A stretch of DNA of 7,741 nt from Candidatus Woesearchaeota archaeon (GTDB taxonomy: Archaea; Nanobdellota; Nanobdellia; Woesearchaeales; GW2011-AR4): contig JAHWGX010000001.1 of assembly GCA_019323655.1 (NCBI GenBank), positions 1 to 7,741 on the forward strand. The letters run 5' to 3'. Made by a program: the position numbers and the translations under genes. Position 1 is the first letter of the stretch, and every line of letters begins with the position of its first letter. This document shows, piece after piece, positions 5,430-7,741 of this stretch. A model generated the notes under the pieces. It was not told the DNA's origin and did no database searches. It saw only the letters and a program-made list of their open reading frames with translations.

Positions 5430-6539
5430 ATGGTGATTAAGAGACTAAAGGAAGCGATGGAGAAAAGAAAGCAGAGAAAGACAGAGAAGCTTATAGAGGA
5501 GGGAAGGCTTGAAAGCTTCAGGGAAAGCGAGCAGATGCAGAAAGCCGAGCAGGTAAAAAAAGAAGCAGATAGGCTGGCGCACCTGAAGCAGTATGAAACT
5601 GCCATTGAAGAATACAACAAGGCCCTGGAGATATATCCCTTTAACGAAAAAGAGAAGATATTCAAAAAGCCGGCAGAGTTCTTTTTCAAGGTTTACTACA
5701 ATATTGCAGCGTCCTATTCCTTCCTTAACAAATTCAGCAGCTCAATAAAATACTTTGACATGGCATTGAAAATAGAAAATATTGATGATGAAAACAGGGT
5801 CAAGGCGCTGATGAGCAAGGGAAACTGCTACTGCATGGCAAAGCAGCTTGTAAAAGGGGATTATGAAGGCGGCGCTTACCAGATAAAAATTGACTCGGAG
5901 TTTGATATTGATGAAAAAACAGTAGAGGCTTTAAGGAAGACTGATGAAAAAGAAAACCTGCTTAAGCTTGCGCATGAATGCTTTGCAAAAGCAGCTGAGC
6001 TTGACAGGCACAACGCGGATGCGTGGTACAGGAAGGGCCATATGGAGCTGCTGATGGGCAATGTCAAGGAAGCGATGTTTTCATTCGACACCGTGCTTAT
6101 GGTAAAAAAAGACTATGAAAACAGGGAAGCCATAGAGCTTTTTGACGACATTAAAAGGGAAAAAGGGATAAGCGTAACCCATTCAAAAGTATTTGACAAC
6201 GAAATGAAGTTCAAGACAAAAACAGGCCATTTTGTCAGGAACAAAGCGGAAAAAATGATTGCCAACTTTATTTTTGACAATAACCTGATGTTCCAGTACA
6301 ACATTGCTGTTACGTGGGCAGACAAAGACGATTTTAAAGCATCCTTTTTTATACCCGAGCTTGACCTGTACATAGAGCACTTCAAGTTTGACTGCATCAA
6401 AGACTACCAAAAGCTTATGAACTGGAAAATAAGCCAATACGAAAAAAATAAAAAAAGGCTTATATACACAACATCTGCGGATGAAAGGAATATAGAGGAA
6501 GCATTAAAAATAAAGCTTAAGCCTTATATCGTGCTGTAA
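5430..6539 (+). CDS. TPR protein with PD-(D/E)XK-like nuclease domain
   Basis: This 369-residue protein opens with a charged helix (1-40), followed by tetratricopeptide repeats: about 38-71 (QYETAIEEYNKALEIYP), 83-116 (IAASYSFLNKFSSSIKYFDMALKIE) and 193-227 (ADAWYRKGHMELLMGNVKEAMFSFD), with a degenerate unit between them. From about 265 it changes to a restriction-endonuclease-like fold: VRNKAEKMIANFIFDNNL (E274), FFIPELDLYIEHFK (E316), then NWKISQYEKNKKRLIYTT. This is the arrangement of the PD-(D/E)XK domains attached to UvrD/helicase IV-type helicases, where the usual PDF precedes the IPE-YIE segment. Here the matching residues are ASF, with S305 in place of the metal-binding Asp, so cleavage may be lost. 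It heads an operon with a PspC-type membrane protein one base downstream. TPRs are secure; the nuclease fold is probable. Confidence 0.72.
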   Translation: MVIKRLKEAMEKRKQRKTEKLIEEGRLESFRESEQMQKAEQVKKEADRLAHLKQYETAIEEYNKALEIYPFNEKEKIFKKPAEFFFKVYYNIAASYSFLNKFSSSIKYFDMALKIENIDDENRVKALMSKGNCYCMAKQLVKGDYEGGAYQIKIDSEFDIDEKTVEALRKTDEKENLLKLAHECFAKAAELDRHNADAWYRKGHMELLMGNVKEAMFSFDTVLMVKKDYENREAIELFDDIKREKGISVTHSKVFDNEMKFKTKTGHFVRNKAEKMIANFIFDNNLMFQYNIAVTWADKDDFKASFFIPELDLYIEHFKFDCIKDYQKLMNWKISQYEKNKKRLIYTTSADERNIEEALKIKLKPYIVL

Positions 6540-6540
6540 A

Positions 6541-6972
6541 ATGGAAATGCTCAGAGTTTTTTTCCCTTTGTGGATTGTCTGGATAATAGTTTTCTTAATT
6601 TTATTTGTAATCTTAGCGTTTGTTTTCTGGATTTGGGCAATAGTTGACTGCTTGACCTCCAAGTTAAGCGCAGCTCAGAAAATTTTTTGGCTAATAATAA
6701 TATTGTTTTTGCATTTTATAGGTGCTTTGGCATATTTTATTTTTTCAAAAGCAAGCAGTGAGGTGAAAATGAAATCAAAAAATTTCAAGGGAAAAAGGCT
6801 GTTCAGGAGCAAAAAGAACCGCGTAATAGCGGGCGTCTGCGGGGGAATAGGGGAATATCTTGGCATTGATCCGACAGTAATAAGGCTGTTATGGATATTG
6901 TTTACCCTGCTGGGCGGAGCAGGAATATTGGCTTATATAATCGCATGGATTATAGTACCGGAAGAGAAATAA
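6541..6972 (+). CDS. PLDc_N-PspC membrane protein
   Basis: This 143-residue protein has a membrane helix at about 8-30, then a PLDc_N-like two-helix segment (about 29-69: WAIVDCLTSKLSAAQKIFW, HFIGALAYFIF), then a basic linker and a C-terminal PspC domain (about 86-143). The PspC signature is clear: RLFRSKKNRVIAGVCGGIGEYLGIDPTVIRLLWIL, a glycine-rich turn, then AYIIAWIIVPEE. PspC domains sense or stabilise the cytoplasmic membrane under envelope stress in bacteria; archaeal forms are less understood. It follows the TPR gene by one base, so both are likely translated from one message. An in-frame ATG at M77 lies at the domain boundary behind a GAGGTGA sequence. Domain assignments are confident, the cellular role is not. 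Confidence 0.83.
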   Translation: MEMLRVFFPLWIVWIIVFLILFVILAFVFWIWAIVDCLTSKLSAAQKIFWLIIILFLHFIGALAYFIFSKASSEVKMKSKNFKGKRLFRSKKNRVIAGVCGGIGEYLGIDPTVIRLLWILFTLLGGAGILAYIIAWIIVPEEK

Positions 6973-7003
6973 TTAAGGCTAAATAAAGAACTTCTTGTTT
7001 GGA

Positions 7004-7024
7004 TTTAGTAAAATAATTACTAAA
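7004..7024. repeat. 8-bp palindrome with 5-base spacer
   Basis: TTTAGTAA (7004-7011) and TTACTAAA (7017-7024) form a perfect inverted repeat around AATAA. It lies 32 bases after the PspC gene and about 24 bases before the TATA box of the next gene. It could be an operator for that promoter or a weak terminator for the PspC transcript. A similar TTACTAA lies beside the methyltransferase promoter on its coding strand (5272-5266). Confidence 0.45.
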
Positions 7025-7036
7025 AAGTGGTAATAA

Positions 7037-7055
7037 ATAGAAAGATTTTTAAATA
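7037..7055 (+). promoter_or_regulatory. BRE/TATA promoter of the last gene
   Basis: ATAGAAAGATTTTTAAATA includes TTTAAATA at 7048-7055, centred about 33 bases before the ATG at 7085. The predicted start site leaves a leader of only about eight bases. The first 12 bases are identical to the methyltransferase promoter on the opposite strand. Confidence 0.68.
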
Positions 7056-7084
7056 GGCTTTACATCACACAACAAGAGTAGAGA

Positions 7085-7639
7085 ATGTTAAAAGTAGCAC
7101 ATGGCAACATTGAAGAAGCATACCAAAGCGGTAGTATGGCGGATTCAGCAGACACTTTGGAAGAGAAGATAAAGGCTCATGAACTAAGGCCTGGCGCGAG
7201 AGTTTTGGAAGATCCCGAGAAAAGCGAGAAGAGCGTATGGGAAAATGGGCTTTATACCAGTACCTTACTTCTACAAGGCATGAGAGATAACAGGCACAGC
7301 TTTAAAGTGGACCATGGTGCTACATACAAATCTGCCTCAATCGACCCAACAATCTACGATGATTCCCAAGGAACAGAATTTATAATCATTAAAAAAGACG
7401 AGTTAAAAGGAGCTGAATCAGACTATGCAATACGAGCTGACAAATATGAAGATATAAAAGTGCAATTATGTAACGCCAGAGGAGGAGAATCAAGCTATTT
7501 GGTAAATGACTTAGAAAAGGCTGGAGGTTTTAAGCTAAATTCTTGGTCAAGTCCAGAAGAGATAAAAAAGAATGATCTTTGGATAGAATTTTTCATTAGA
7601 GAAAACAATCCCCCTCCTGAAGATTATAAAATTGCGTAA
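7085..7639 (+). CDS. Unrecognised 184-residue protein
   Basis: I do not recognise this protein. It is soluble, mixed-charge and slightly acidic, with no signal peptide, membrane helix or CxxC motif; its only cysteine is C128. Residues 1-35 are probably helical (EEAYQSG, DTLEEKIKAHEL). The middle (about 55-105) looks like beta strands, including GLYTSTLLLQGM and GTEFIIIKKDEL. The C-terminus has SWSSPEEIKKNDLWIEFFIREN and ends PPPEDYKIA. Coding is supported by a good TATA box at the right distance, the long open frame and normal residue composition. It stands alone between the PspC operon and the hairpin at 7651-7699. It resembles the methyltransferase gene in being a single-gene unit with a near-identical promoter core. 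It could be lineage-specific or recently acquired. Confidence 0.7.
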   Translation: MLKVAHGNIEEAYQSGSMADSADTLEEKIKAHELRPGARVLEDPEKSEKSVWENGLYTSTLLLQGMRDNRHSFKVDHGATYKSASIDPTIYDDSQGTEFIIIKKDELKGAESDYAIRADKYEDIKVQLCNARGGESSYLVNDLEKAGGFKLNSWSSPEEIKKNDLWIEFFIRENNPPPEDYKIA

Positions 7640-7650
7640 AATAATTCTAG

Positions 7651-7699
7651 TTGAGCGCCTATCCACTAGTCAAAGACGTGGTGGCATTACGGCGCTCAA
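7651..7699. terminator. Long hairpin downstream of the last gene
   Basis: TTGAGCGCC (7651-7659) pairs perfectly with GGCGCTCAA (7691-7699). Inside, CCAC (7663-7666) can pair with GTGG (7678-7681) and GTC (7669-7671) with GAC (7675-7677) around an AAA loop. The result is an extended, interrupted stem. The outer arms are GC-rich for this genome, so chance is unlikely. It starts 11 bases after the stop codon. It may be a terminator for one or both strands, a structured RNA, or a protein-binding palindrome. No ACA box follows on either strand, so an H/ACA guide RNA is not supported. Confidence 0.5.
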
Positions 7700-7741
7700 A
7701 AATTTGCTAATAAGCTGTCAGCGTCTTCTGGTTTGTTGCTG

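Noticed and set aside
7651..7720. H/ACA guide RNA or tRNA
   Set aside because: No ACA box at the proper distance, no kink-turn signature and no tRNA cloverleaf.
7696..7741. Possible C-terminal end of a minus-strand gene entering from the right (reads SNKPEDADSLLANF then TGA)
   Set aside because: Only 14 codons are visible, another frame is open for almost as long, and the stop lies inside the hairpin arm. It cannot be judged without the adjoining sequence.

Overview
The window looks like a piece of an AT-rich archaeal chromosome, most likely a DPANN lineage of the Woesearchaeota/Pacearchaeota type. Four promoters follow a BRE/TATA pattern (purine-rich (C/G)AAAG or GAAA followed by TTTATAAA or TTTAAATA) placed about 27-33 bases before an ATG, so those messages would be leaderless or nearly so. 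Genes are packed 0-2 bases apart within operons, proteins are lysine-rich, arginine is often AGG/AGA, and several proteins are membrane-anchored thioredoxin-like or PspC-like types common in these genomes. The lineage is inferred; no rRNA or other marker gene is present.

Layout: (1) 1-200, a leader full of inverted and direct repeats ending in a clear TATA box. (2) 201-1991 (+), a three-gene operon: a winged-helix AbiEi-like regulator, an AbiEii-like nucleotidyltransferase (together resembling a type IV toxin-antitoxin pair) and a metallo-beta-lactamase-fold hydrolase. (3) 4326-2017 (-), a two-gene operon of inner-membrane proteins with outward-facing thioredoxin-like domains. The first gene fuses a SurA-N-like chaperone domain to a CGIC thioredoxin. 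The second joins a SHOCT-like motif, a long Glu/Lys-rich cytoplasmic stretch, one membrane helix, a four-cysteine motif and two thioredoxin-like domains. Together they look like oxidative-folding machinery at the cell surface. (4) 4492-4654 (+), the promoter, ribosome binding site and first ~32 codons of a YjbQ/UPF0047 gene that then breaks off. (5) 5225-4656 (-), a short SAM-dependent methyltransferase directly against that break. (6) 5430-6972 (+), a two-gene operon: a TPR protein with a C-terminal PD-(D/E)XK-nuclease-like domain whose expected metal-binding Asp appears to be Ser, then a PLDc_N-PspC membrane protein. (7) 7085-7639 (+), a 184-residue protein I do not recognise. (8) 7651-7699, a 9-bp-stem hairpin element near the right edge.

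The most interesting items are the chaperone-thioredoxin fusion operon, the probably inactive TPR-nuclease paired with a PspC-type membrane protein, the truncated yjbQ at a gene-replacement scar, and the repeat-rich leader in front of the AbiE-like operon, which could be its operator. No CRISPR array, tRNA, rRNA or insertion sequence was found.
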